Shown one piece after another: positions 7,463-14,614 of a DNA stretch of 18,379 nucleotides. The DNA is taken from assembly GCA_945878705.1 (NCBI GenBank), contig CAMCUE010000003.1, positions 1 to 18,379 of the forward strand. The letters run 5' to 3'. Made by a program: the position numbers and the translations under genes. The stretch's first letter is position 1; each line of letters starts with the position of its first letter. The notes under the pieces were generated by a model. The model made no database searches. It saw only the letters and a list, made by a program, of their open reading frames with translations, and was not told the origin of the DNA. This stretch comes from Ferrithrix thermotolerans DSM 19514. Lineage in GTDB: Bacteria; Actinomycetota; Acidimicrobiia; Acidimicrobiales; Ilumatobacteraceae.

Positions 7463-8268
7463 GCAGTAGCGTGCCGCGCGCGCGTCATCGACTCGCTTTT
7501 TTACGAGTCTCACTAATTGTTCTCGGGTTAACGATGCTCACCGCATGTCGTGTTGACACGGTGGTGACCCTAGATATTTTCCCAAATGGTGCAGGAACAC
7601 TGACTGTGAACTTGACCGCCGATAAACAAGTCATTGACCAAACCCCAAAATTGGCCACTGATTTTCGATTCGATGATGCGAAATCTGCCGGCTGGGTCGT
7701 GGCTGGACCAAATGTGTTGGTCGATGGCGGTTTACAAGTTTCAATAAGTCACGCTTTTAGTAACGCATCTCAAGCAACAACTTTGCTCGCGCAACTCTCG
7801 GGTGCCAACGGGCCGTTTAAGCAACTGACTTTAACTCGCATCGGAAAAGACACTGATTCAACTTTCAAACTAGACGGGGCGTTACAGGTTGATGGTGGCC
7901 TTGCGGCATTCTCAGATGCCGATTTACTGCAAACAATCGGCGCTGAACCATTCGCTCAAAATTTAGAATTAAATGATTTAAATTTGGCTGGTGTTTCAAG
8001 CATCAACTTTGTTGTTAATCTTCCAGGCAAAATAGAACAAACAACGGGCACGGCAACGAAAAGCACGATTACTTGGCAAGTGCCGCTGGATGGAAATGCG
8101 CAACTTGTCACGACAACTTCTCGTAACACTGCGATAACCGCGATTGTCGCCAAATATGCATCCGTGATACTCAAGTTTGTTCTTGTATTTTGGCTGATCG
8201 GTATGACAATGATCATCTCGAGAGTTGTGGCTAAACGCAAAGACGATCCCCGTACACCGAGCGAATAA
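7459..8268 (+). CDS. LppM-like lipoprotein with C-terminal membrane helix
   Basis: This 269-residue protein begins with a lipoprotein signal: basic RARHRLAFLR, a hydrophobic core, and a lipobox LTAC with Cys30 as the predicted lipidation site. The exported domain (about 31-225) opens with VVTLDIFPNGAGTLTVNLTA, a pattern like the LppM/DUF3153 domain of actinobacterial envelope lipoproteins. A single C-terminal membrane helix (about 232-253) and a short basic tail (VVAKRKDD) follow, so the protein is probably held at both ends. In mycobacteria LppM affects envelope lipids and phagosome biology; a role here is only inferred. The GTG at 7459 overlaps the clpC stop as GTGA, favouring coupling; a GTG at 7471 is an alternative. 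The cytoplasmic neighbours clpC and radA suggest convenience of expression rather than shared function. Confidence 0.75.
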   Translation: MSSSVPRARHRLAFLRVSLIVLGLTMLTACRVDTVVTLDIFPNGAGTLTVNLTADKQVIDQTPKLATDFRFDDAKSAGWVVAGPNVLVDGGLQVSISHAFSNASQATTLLAQLSGANGPFKQLTLTRIGKDTDSTFKLDGALQVDGGLAAFSDADLLQTIGAEPFAQNLELNDLNLAGVSSINFVVNLPGKIEQTTGTATKSTITWQVPLDGNAQLVTTTSRNTAITAIVAKYASVILKFVLVFWLIGMTMIISRVVAKRKDDPRTPSE

Positions 8269-8281
8269 TGTCTAGTGCGAG

Positions 8282-9652
8282 ATGGTGAAACTTCGCACTG
8301 TATATAGATGCACCGACTGTGGTGTTGCATTGCCAAAGTGGGCTGGTCGCTGTGGTTCTTGCGGCGCATGGAACAGCCTCGTTGAAGATGTTGAAGGTGA
8401 CGAAGAATTAATATCTATCGCAACTGGCATGGCTCTTGTGCCCCCTGGTGAGCCAAAACCGATCAATGCACTTGACGCAATAATTTCTGAGCCGCAAACA
8501 ACTGGCGTTGAAGAGTTGGACCGTGTACTCGGTGGTGGGCTTGTGCCAGGCTCTGTGACTTTACTCGGCGGTGAGCCTGGCATCGGCAAATCAACTTTGC
8601 TGCTGCAATTGCTTGCAGCCTGGTCTGGCAGAACTCTTTATGTCACCGCCGAGGAAAGTGCCCAGCAAGTGCACATGCGTGCCGAACGACTCAATGCAGT
8701 CAAACCAGACCTATGGCTTGTTGCAGAGATGTCTCTGACGAACATTATTAATTGCATCAACCAAGTTGAACCACAACTTGTAGTCATAGACAGCATTCAA
8801 GCAATCGCTGATCCACTGTTGAATTCTGCGCCTGGTTCTGTTGCGCAAGTTCGAGGCTGTGCGCATCGCCTCGTACAAGAAGCCAAGGCTCGTGATCTAC
8901 CGATTGTTTTGGTTGGGCATGTCACTAAAGACGGTGGTCTTGCTGGGCCGCGAGTGCTCGAACATGTTGTTGACACTGTGCTGTCATTCGAAGGAGAACG
9001 GCACCACGCCTTGCGTTTATTGCGCGCAGTAAAACATCGGTTCGGCTCAACTAACGAACTTGGCTTATTTGAGATGACCGAGTTGGGGTTACGCAGTGTG
9101 CCAGACGCCAGCAAATTATTTCTTGCCGACCGCCGAGCAGGTGTACCTGGTTCAATTGTCGTGCCGGCACTTGAAGGGCATCGACCGTTATTGGTTGAAG
9201 TACAAGCACTAACGAATCTTTCACCGTCGCATGTTTCTCCGCGACGATCAGCGCAAGGCGTTGACTCAGGACGCTTAGCAATGTTGCTCGCAGTTCTTGA
9301 GCGTCGTGCTGGTGTCAATCTTTCGCAACATGAAGTGTTCGCATCAGTTGTCGGCGGTGTCAAACTCGGTGAACCGGGTGCAGATCTTGGTTTGTGTCTG
9401 GCTCTTGTTTCGGCTTCTACAGATCGGCCACTGGCAGAAAATTTAGTTGCGTGCGGCGAAGTTGGTTTAGCAGGAGAGTTGCGCCAAGCCAGCAATACCG
9501 CTCGCCGTTTAGCCGAAGCTGCACGACTCGGTTTCACACGCGCGATTATTCCTGCTAGCAGTGCAGTAGATCTAAATATTTCTGGCATCAAACTTGAACC
9601 AGCACACACAGTTGCGCAGGCTCTAGCCCTTGCAGGATTGTCAATCAACTAG
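8282..9652 (+). CDS. radA: DNA repair protein RadA (Sms)
   Basis: RadA is a RecA-like hexameric ATPase that promotes branch migration during recombinational repair. At 456 residues it is full length. Visible parts are a four-cysteine zinc finger (C10, C13, C24, C27), Walker A GGEPGIGKST (about 96-105), a Walker B strand LVVIDSIQAI, the RadA signature at 251-255, and a C-terminal Lon-like domain with GGVKLGEPGADLGLCLAL and GEVGLAGELR. The signature reads KHRFG rather than the textbook KNRFG; the essential Lys and Arg are kept. The gene starts 13 bp after the lipoprotein gene and ends 10 bp before the mannosyltransferase. Many actinobacteria have disA after radA, but it is absent here. No clear SD precedes the ATG; GTG at 8285 is a close alternative. 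Confidence 0.96.
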   Translation: MVKLRTVYRCTDCGVALPKWAGRCGSCGAWNSLVEDVEGDEELISIATGMALVPPGEPKPINALDAIISEPQTTGVEELDRVLGGGLVPGSVTLLGGEPGIGKSTLLLQLLAAWSGRTLYVTAEESAQQVHMRAERLNAVKPDLWLVAEMSLTNIINCINQVEPQLVVIDSIQAIADPLLNSAPGSVAQVRGCAHRLVQEAKARDLPIVLVGHVTKDGGLAGPRVLEHVVDTVLSFEGERHHALRLLRAVKHRFGSTNELGLFEMTELGLRSVPDASKLFLADRRAGVPGSIVVPALEGHRPLLVEVQALTNLSPSHVSPRRSAQGVDSGRLAMLLAVLERRAGVNLSQHEVFASVVGGVKLGEPGADLGLCLALVSASTDRPLAENLVACGEVGLAGELRQASNTARRLAEAARLGFTRAIIPASSAVDLNISGIKLEPAHTVAQALALAGLSIN

Positions 9653-9662
9653 CGTTTAATCA

Positions 9663-10400
9663 GTGAAATCCGTTTTAATTATTCCAACTTTTAACGAAGC
9701 CGCAAACATTGAACGGTTTTTAACCCAAGTTCGCACCGATGCACCGAACACAGAAATTTTGGTCGTCGACGACAACAGCCCTGATGGCACAGCAAAGATT
9801 GCCGAGTCAGTTGCGCAGCGGCTTGGCTCGATCAAAGTGATTAATCGCACCAGTCGGCGCGGCTATGCGCCGGCTAGCCGCGATGCAATGCTTGCAGCAA
9901 TCGAAAGCGGATACGAAGTGATTGCCACGATGGACGCTGATTTTTCTCACGACCCAAAAGTTCTCACAAAACTAATTTCATTAGTCAATTCAGACACGGC
10001 TCTTGTTATCGGCTCAAGATATGTGCCAGGTGGCGGAGTTACAAATTGGCCACTGTTTCGTCGGTTGCTTTCAAAATGGGGCAATTTATACACGGCGTTT
10101 TGTCTACGCCTTAAAATAAAAGACTGCACTTCAGGGTTTCGTGCATATTCGGCAACCAGCCTTAAAAATATTGATCTAGATGGATTAAAAGCCGATGGTT
10201 ACGCTTTTCTTTCCGAAATGGCATTTGTGATCTCGCGCAAGAAACTCGGCTCAATAGTTGAATCGCCAATTGTGTATGTCGACCGAGCATTCGGTGAGTC
10301 AAAGATGAACACCCGCATCATGCGCGAGTCAATGGTGCTGGTGACTCGCTGGGGTTTCGCACTACGCACCGGTATCGGACGTAAGCACTTACCGCGCTAG
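9663..10400 (+). CDS. Polyprenol monophosphomannose synthase-like glycosyltransferase (GT2, DPM1 type)
   Basis: This 245-residue GT2 enzyme resembles dolichol/polyprenol-phosphate mannose synthases, which load mannose from GDP-mannose onto polyprenyl phosphate for later transfer outside the membrane. Signatures are IIPTFNEAANIERFL at the N-terminus, VVDDNSPDGTA, the metal-binding MDADFSHDP with D91 and D93 (about 90-98), IGSRYVPGGGVTNWP, and DCTSGFRAYS. It has no C-terminal membrane domain, like the separate synthase domain of mycobacterial Ppm1. The position usually holding a GLGxAY-like motif reads GYAPASRDAM, so the donor or acceptor could differ from mannose and C50 lipid. The start is a GTG 10 bp after radA. 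Its last 12 bp overlap the end of the convergent regulator gene. Confidence 0.88.
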   Translation: MKSVLIIPTFNEAANIERFLTQVRTDAPNTEILVVDDNSPDGTAKIAESVAQRLGSIKVINRTSRRGYAPASRDAMLAAIESGYEVIATMDADFSHDPKVLTKLISLVNSDTALVIGSRYVPGGGVTNWPLFRRLLSKWGNLYTAFCLRLKIKDCTSGFRAYSATSLKNIDLDGLKADGYAFLSEMAFVISRKKLGSIVESPIVYVDRAFGESKMNTRIMRESMVLVTRWGFALRTGIGRKHLPR

Positions 10401-12239
10401 CGAAACTGGCAGACCACTATTTAATTGATTGTATAAATTCAAAAGTTTTGGCGACGGCTGACTATTTGCCCACGAGTCTGACTTAACGGCGCGCTCATAC
10501 GAGTGCCATTCACCGCGCACCCCAGCGAAATCGCCGCGAAGGGCATGAGCCCGCATTCGCAATGCAATCAGTTCTTCGTGCGCTCCAAGAACTTTTAAAC
10601 CCTTGGATGTTGCCCAAAATACACCCTCAATTTCACCGCGTTGAAGATCCAGTTCTCCAGCCATTGCTGACGCAGTAATTACATTCAGCACTAGCTGCGA
10701 AGTTATTCCTTCAGCATCAGGCCACAGATATCCAGTGCCAGAGAATGGTAAATCACGAACAAGTTCAAGTCCACGATGCAATTCTGCGATCGCCTGGTTT
10801 GGCTCAAGTTCGTGGGCCCTAGTAATACAAGATTCAAGAATTTCACCATCGCTAATTATTGAGATGTGAAAAGGCAATTGATCATTGAAAGTTCTTGGGA
10901 GCCATTCTTCAGTATTTGAAATTAAATGAGTTTGGTTAAGCATTCGCCGCGCATCTGAAACTATATTTGTGAAAGTCGCATCGGCAACGTTGACATCCCA
11001 TAAAGCGGTGCGTGCTGCACTTCGTGTTGGGCGAGATCGATGACTTGTCAGCCAGGCTAATAATTCTTTAGTTTTCGACTTCTCGAACTCAATGACTGTG
11101 CCATCGTTGAGTTGAACATCAACTGGCCCAAGAGTACGAACCAACACATTCCATTTCTCGCAATTGCGATGTAAATTTTCAGAATTCAAATCTCGCGTAT
11201 TTGCAATATTTGCGAAATTCATTAAATTCGTGTCAAGTTGCAGCGACCGATCAACATCAATGAGTAGCTCATTTATTGCATGCGCTTCGTTGCTCAACAA
11301 TCCGAATGGAGTCATCATAATATTGCTCGGCATTAACCGCCATTGGCACTGATTTGCTTGCAACACAAAAGTTGCACAAGATATTGATGAAGTGCTGATA
11401 ACAGCGCAGTTATTAGCTAAGAGCTGATCAACTTCTAGTTGGCTAATTTGCGAAGCGGTAAAGACGACGCAATGCTCTCTAACGCTCGCAGTGATCTCAG
11501 AAACTTCCTGAACATTTGAAACTACTGCAACTTGTGGAAACAACAGACTTGAGGTGTCGACTTTGTCACGATCTTTTATCAAAAAAATTGGTTTGACTTT
11601 ATTTCCAGTAGAAAACAGAGTTGCTGCTACCAAGGCATCAACGACCGCAATTGTCTGAGTCGCGTCCTCTTTCAAAATATTAATAATTGATCTCTGCCCA
11701 ATATCGATAAACACCATCTTCGAATCACAGATTCCAAATGGGATAAAAATTGGATTCTGCGAATTGGCATCTAGATAAATATTTTCGGTTTGTGATGATT
11801 TGACTTCAAGTGTTGCTCTTAATGCAACCTCGGTTCTAACTGCTGTTGCTGAGGGGTGATTAAGGCGTGAGTTTGTTTGCAATTGACGAAGTCGGTTACC
11901 GCGTTGCTTGCCAATCTCAAAAATTAAGCCGGCTACGACAACAGAGCAAGATAGGACAGGGATTAAATCTTGACTTGGATTGGTTTTATTCTGGGTTTCT
12001 GAGTCAGCAAGAATTTCAACGCTTGCTGCCTTTGCGACTTGGCCACGAGCGATAAATACGATGCTCAACAGGCTTGCAATAGCGATGAATAACCAACTGC
12101 GTGGGGTGAACTTACTACGGTGTGAAAAATGAAAGATCAAATATCTAATTAGGTCAACCAGTGCGTGAGCAATTATCCACAAAAAAGCCGCACACATAAT
12201 AAAGACTAAAATTGCGATAACGATCTGTTGTTGTGACAT
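10389..12239 (-). CDS. Membrane-anchored BTAD/SARP-type transcriptional regulator at the end of the tad operon
   Basis: The protein has about 616 residues. Three membrane helices lie near the N-terminus (about 4-28, 42-62 and 90-106). The loop between helices 1 and 2 is strongly basic (FHFSHRSKFTPR), and helices 2 and 3 are joined by a short loop of about 20 residues expected outside. About 200 residues without a motif I recognise follow. Then comes a winged-helix-like segment (LVRTLGPVDVQLNDGTVIEF, then AARTALW and FTNIVSDARRML), then a helical BTAD domain (ELHRGLELVRDLPFSG, HALRGDFAGVRGEWHSYER). SARP proteins bind direct repeats and recruit RNA polymerase; here that module would sit on a membrane tether. 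I chose the ATG at 12239; a GTG at 12260 is an alternative, and neither has a good SD. It follows the TadG-like gene and overlaps the convergent mannosyltransferase gene by 12 bp. I infer pilus-locus control from position. Confidence 0.75.
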   Translation of the reverse strand: MSQQQIVIAILVFIMCAAFLWIIAHALVDLIRYLIFHFSHRSKFTPRSWLFIAIASLLSIVFIARGQVAKAASVEILADSETQNKTNPSQDLIPVLSCSVVVAGLIFEIGKQRGNRLRQLQTNSRLNHPSATAVRTEVALRATLEVKSSQTENIYLDANSQNPIFIPFGICDSKMVFIDIGQRSIINILKEDATQTIAVVDALVAATLFSTGNKVKPIFLIKDRDKVDTSSLLFPQVAVVSNVQEVSEITASVREHCVVFTASQISQLEVDQLLANNCAVISTSSISCATFVLQANQCQWRLMPSNIMMTPFGLLSNEAHAINELLIDVDRSLQLDTNLMNFANIANTRDLNSENLHRNCEKWNVLVRTLGPVDVQLNDGTVIEFEKSKTKELLAWLTSHRSRPTRSAARTALWDVNVADATFTNIVSDARRMLNQTHLISNTEEWLPRTFNDQLPFHISIISDGEILESCITRAHELEPNQAIAELHRGLELVRDLPFSGTGYLWPDAEGITSQLVLNVITASAMAGELDLQRGEIEGVFWATSKGLKVLGAHEELIALRMRAHALRGDFAGVRGEWHSYERAVKSDSWANSQPSPKLLNLYNQLNSGLPVSLAR

Positions 12240-12277
12240 GCCGAAAGGAAAATTAATCACTTTAATTCGACCAATCT

Positions 12278-12670
12278 TTATTCACTGCGCGGCTCAACTC
12301 GTCGGGTAACCGAAATTAAATGATCCCTAGCGCCAAATAATCGCAGCAACGACATCTCAACAGTTTGTGAAACGGTAACCGTTACGGACTCTGCATTTAC
12401 CGCAACTTCTCCAATCAACTTATTGTCGCTTAAATACTGCACTGCTGACTGTCGTGCTGCCTGCCGATCAATTTTCGGCGACCCGGTGCGCAATGAAACC
12501 AATTCTTGTGCTGCGAAGCGTGCAGCATTTTCGGCATGATCGGCGAGAGTCAGTCGCGCAGCAATTAATCGCCCACCGTCAACACTTAATCCAGCACAAA
12601 CAATGAAAGTCATCAGCAAACCAACTACGAATGCTGTTACTACACCCTCTTCGTGAATTTGAGATTTCAT
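12278..12670 (-). CDS. TadG/TadE-like pseudopilin or secreted accessory protein
   Basis: This 130-residue protein has the layout of the TadG N-terminal region: short cytoplasmic start (MKSQIHEEG), one membrane helix (about 10-26), then VDGGRLIAARLTLADHAENA, the D-G-G-R...AD-x-A-x-x-A pattern of TadG-like and helicase/secretion-neighbourhood TadE-like proteins. The C-terminal part is a small extracytoplasmic domain rich in beta-type sequence. A Gly precedes the helix (EEG-VVTAF), as in class-III prepilin signals, but position +5 is Phe, not Glu, so processing by the prepilin peptidase is doubtful. Its ATG overlaps the preceding gene's TGA by one base (TGATG), implying coupling. Position in the pilus locus supports a minor pilin or assembly role. 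Confidence 0.75.
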   Translation of the reverse strand: MKSQIHEEGVVTAFVVGLLMTFIVCAGLSVDGGRLIAARLTLADHAENAARFAAQELVSLRTGSPKIDRQAARQSAVQYLSDNKLIGEVAVNAESVTVTVSQTVEMSLLRLFGARDHLISVTRRVEPRSE

Positions 12671-13068
12671 CAGTCAACTCGCCATCTGTCTATGACTTCG
12701 CTTGATGACGCACTAACGATTCGAGGTCGGACTCCAAGAATTGACAGATCATTATTTTTAATAGTGCAGTCAACTTTTACCAAAACTGCAGAGTCCTTAC
12801 CTTGACTGATCAGCGACGAATTAACAACTATTTCTGTGCACGAAGTTCCACTGTTTTGCAATGCCCTCTCAGCAATTTGCTTTGCTGTTGACTGAATTCG
12901 TGATTTACCGCCCTTAGATGCGGCCCGTGCCGCCTGATCAGCAGCATGTCGAACTTGGATCACAGCTTCTGATGCGCGACCAGCATAAATACCAAATAGC
13001 ACGAGCATCATTAGCAACGGTGTGAGAATCACCAGTTCAACAGTGACTGACCCGCGTTCAGAAATCAT
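12670..13068 (-). CDS. TadE-like minor pilin with canonical class-III signal
   Basis: This 132-residue TadE-family protein begins MISERGSVTVELVILTPLLM. The sequence RG-SVTVE has Gly at -1 and Glu at +5, the canonical site for the Tad-system prepilin peptidase, followed by a hydrophobic helix. Next come VRHAADQAARAASKGGKSR, the usual AAD-x-AAR-type segment after the TadE helix, and a small exported domain with two Cys (CTEIVV and VDCTI) about 25 residues apart that could form a disulfide. Minor pilins of this family are thought to prime or tip the Flp fibre. Its start overlaps the previous gene as ATGA, with no separate SD. Of the four prepilin-like proteins here, only this one keeps Glu at +5. 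Confidence 0.83.
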   Translation of the reverse strand: MISERGSVTVELVILTPLLMMLVLFGIYAGRASEAVIQVRHAADQAARAASKGGKSRIQSTAKQIAERALQNSGTSCTEIVVNSSLISQGKDSAVLVKVDCTIKNNDLSILGVRPRIVSASSSEVIDRWRVD

Positions 13069-13454
13069 CGATCTATTTCAGAGACGAACTCTTCTAATGG
13101 CTCTTCACCGCGCCGCTCAACTGACGCTGGAAAGAAAAGTGACACATTTGGCACCGAAACTCTCACTCGCATTGCGACAAATCCATTGCTTACTTCGAGT
13201 GTCGGGGTTCCGATTAGCTGTGCGCCAAGTTCAGCAGCAGTGCGCGTTGCCGAATCAATTGCCGAAACTGCGTCACCATTTGTCGACGCAGCAACTGCTG
13301 CACCTTTGGCTGCTGACAGAGTTGCAATATGTGCCGAATGCATAAATAGCATCGATTGAACTGCAATGAGTAACAGCATCAGCACAATTGGCACGGCAAT
13401 CACAACCTGTACAACTGTGTCGCCAGAATCGAATCTGCTGATTGCTGTTTTCAT
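13065..13454 (-). CDS. TadE-like minor pilin with Gln in place of Glu+5
   Basis: This 129-residue protein begins MKTAISRFDSGDTVVQVVIA, continues as a hydrophobic helix (VVIAVPIVLMLLLIAVQSML), then HIATLSAAKGAAVAAS, the Ala-rich segment typical of TadE proteins, and a small exported domain. If Gly11 is the prepilin cleavage residue, position +5 is Gln16 rather than Glu. The ending is acidic (EEPLEEFVSEIDR). AGGA lies 6 nt before the ATG. It begins 34 bp after the pilin-like gene and overlaps the next TadE gene by 4 bp. Two TadE-like genes in tandem suggest a hetero-oligomeric tip or priming complex, as TadE and TadF form in other Tad systems; this is inference. Confidence 0.75.
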   Translation of the reverse strand: MKTAISRFDSGDTVVQVVIAVPIVLMLLLIAVQSMLFMHSAHIATLSAAKGAAVAASTNGDAVSAIDSATRTAAELGAQLIGTPTLEVSNGFVAMRVRVSVPNVSLFFPASVERRGEEPLEEFVSEIDR

Positions 13455-13488
13455 TGTCAGTCCTGCAAGTCGCTGGTTGCTGAATTAA

Positions 13489-13683
13489 CTAACCGAGGTT
13501 CAGTGAATTTGCTTTATTAGTTACCCGACTGGTAATCGTCGCGCCAACAGCTATGGCAAGAGCAATTAATGCAGCGGCCATCACAACCGTAGTTGCACTA
13601 ACTTCGCCTCTTTCGCTGTCGGTTTGCGCCGAGGCAGTAAATCGAATCCAGTAATACTGCCAAATGCTTTTCATTGACGTCAT
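13489..13683 (-). CDS. Short Flp-pilin-like protein, likely the major pilin of the locus
   Basis: This 64-residue protein has a 26-residue N-terminal part ending SERG, then EVSATTVVMAAALIALAIAV as one hydrophobic helix, and a short polar tail (SRVTNKANSLNLG). If cut after Gly26 the mature product would be only 38 residues, in keeping with the very short Flp pilins. Unlike classical Flp pilins, +5 and +6 are Thr-Val, not Glu-Tyr, and Glu is at +1. The start at 13683 is set by a perfect GGAGG (13689-13693) with 5-nt spacing, the strongest SD in the window; an ATG 9 nt further in is an alternative start at worse spacing. That strength fits a structural subunit needed in many copies. Position after TadA, TadB and TadC and before TadE genes supports the pilin call, but it could be another small membrane component. 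Confidence 0.65.
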   Translation of the reverse strand: MTSMKSIWQYYWIRFTASAQTDSERGEVSATTVVMAAALIALAIAVGATITSRVTNKANSLNLG

Positions 13684-13795
13684 AATTTCCTCCGTTTGTA
13701 GTTTGTTAATAGCTTGGTTTTAATTTTTCTTATCTTGTCTTCTCTTGTCTTTCATTTTCTGATTATCTGTGTGAATTAATTAATGACTTGGCTAA
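13684..13795 (-). promoter_or_regulatory. Leader/promoter region of the pilin-like gene, with tandem 10-bp repeats and a strong SD
   Basis: This is the only sizeable gap inside the tad locus (112 bp). On the minus strand it carries GATAAT (13762-13767), a -10-like box one base from consensus. Next is a purine-rich stretch with two adjacent 10-bp repeats (13731-13740 and 13741-13750, differing at one base; core AGACAAGA), then TATTAA (13706-13711), another -10 candidate, and GGAGG (13689-13693). No -35 is convincing and no terminator hairpin follows tadC. An internal promoter boosting pilin over assembly genes is likely but unproven; the repeats could be a DNA operator or a stabilising RNA leader. 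Confidence 0.45.
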
Positions 13796-14614
13796 CTAAA
13801 AACTTCCTAGAACTAAGTGCACCGCTGGATACCCGATCAGCGCGATAAAGGCAATAAATAACAACACCATTGGAAGTCCCATCCGCTCAGTTGCGGCCTG
13901 AGCTTGAGCCTCTATCTCTCCCATCTGACGATTACGCAACGAATCAGCTCGAGCCGAAAGTGAGAGTCGAATTCGCGCGCCGTGTTCTCCCGCTAACTGA
14001 ACGCTTCCAGCTACTTCTGCGAGTTCTGGAATGTTGTAAAGATCACCAAGATTTGCAAGTTCAACCCATGGCGACCGACGGGCGCTTCGGGCTCTTGTTA
14101 ATGCATCGCGGATCTCGGAGAACGACCATCCGTCACCGGCGTCAGCGGCAGCAATTAATGCTGTTTCGGTTCCAGCACCACCAGCTAAAAGAACATTGGT
14201 CAAATCTAAATAGCTTGAAAATGCGTGGAGGAAATCTTGTCGCCGACGCGTTGCTTGAACTCGCACACGACTATCTGGAAGCAGAAAACCCAGTACTCCC
14301 GCCCCAACCAAAATAATCAGGGCGATAAGTTTTGAAATATTGACCCCAGTTAAATAAAAGAAAATATCAATACCGAGACCCGATATAACCCCAATGAAAA
14401 GTGAACTAAGTTTTCTGATCACCATCTCAGACGCTTGATGACCAACAATTGCCAAATCAGCTCGATGACGAACTTGCGACCTCTGCACCAACCACACCAT
14501 TGCATTGCGAATTTGTTCACGCGCCGTCTCGGCTCTGCTTGATAACACCCCGGGACGGAGAATAAAAAAAGCTCCAGCACCACAAATAACGCCAGATACG
14601 GCCAGTGCGATCAT
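13796..14614 (-). CDS. tadC: Tad pilus assembly platform protein TadC
   Basis: This 272-residue inner-membrane protein has the GspF/T2SSF-type layout. A membrane helix starts at residue 2. A helix pair lies around 70-112 (LFIGVISGLGIDIFFYLTGV, then LIALIILVGAGVLGFLLP), and a C-terminal helix follows (MVLLFIAFIALIGYPAVHLV). Between them is a cytoplasmic helical domain with DFLHAFSSYLDLTNVLLAGG and VAGSVQLAGEHGARIRLSL. It would form the platform with TadB on which the TadA ATPase acts. Its start overlaps tadB by 4 bp (ATGA). It ends 112 bp before the pilin-like gene, the largest gap in the locus. Confidence 0.87.
   Translation of the reverse strand: MIALAVSGVICGAGAFFILRPGVLSSRAETAREQIRNAMVWLVQRSQVRHRADLAIVGHQASEMVIRKLSSLFIGVISGLGIDIFFYLTGVNISKLIALIILVGAGVLGFLLPDSRVRVQATRRRQDFLHAFSSYLDLTNVLLAGGAGTETALIAAADAGDGWSFSEIRDALTRARSARRSPWVELANLGDLYNIPELAEVAGSVQLAGEHGARIRLSLSARADSLRNRQMGEIEAQAQAATERMGLPMVLLFIAFIALIGYPAVHLVLGSF

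Noticed and set aside
8797..9648. A 283-codon open frame on the minus strand
   Set aside because: It lies wholly inside radA. The product is rich in Ser, Arg and Thr with no domain, as expected of an antisense shadow of a long gene; radA is certain.
13022..13345. A 107-codon plus-strand frame
   Set aside because: It runs antisense across two TadE-like genes whose 4-bp overlap and family motifs are clear.
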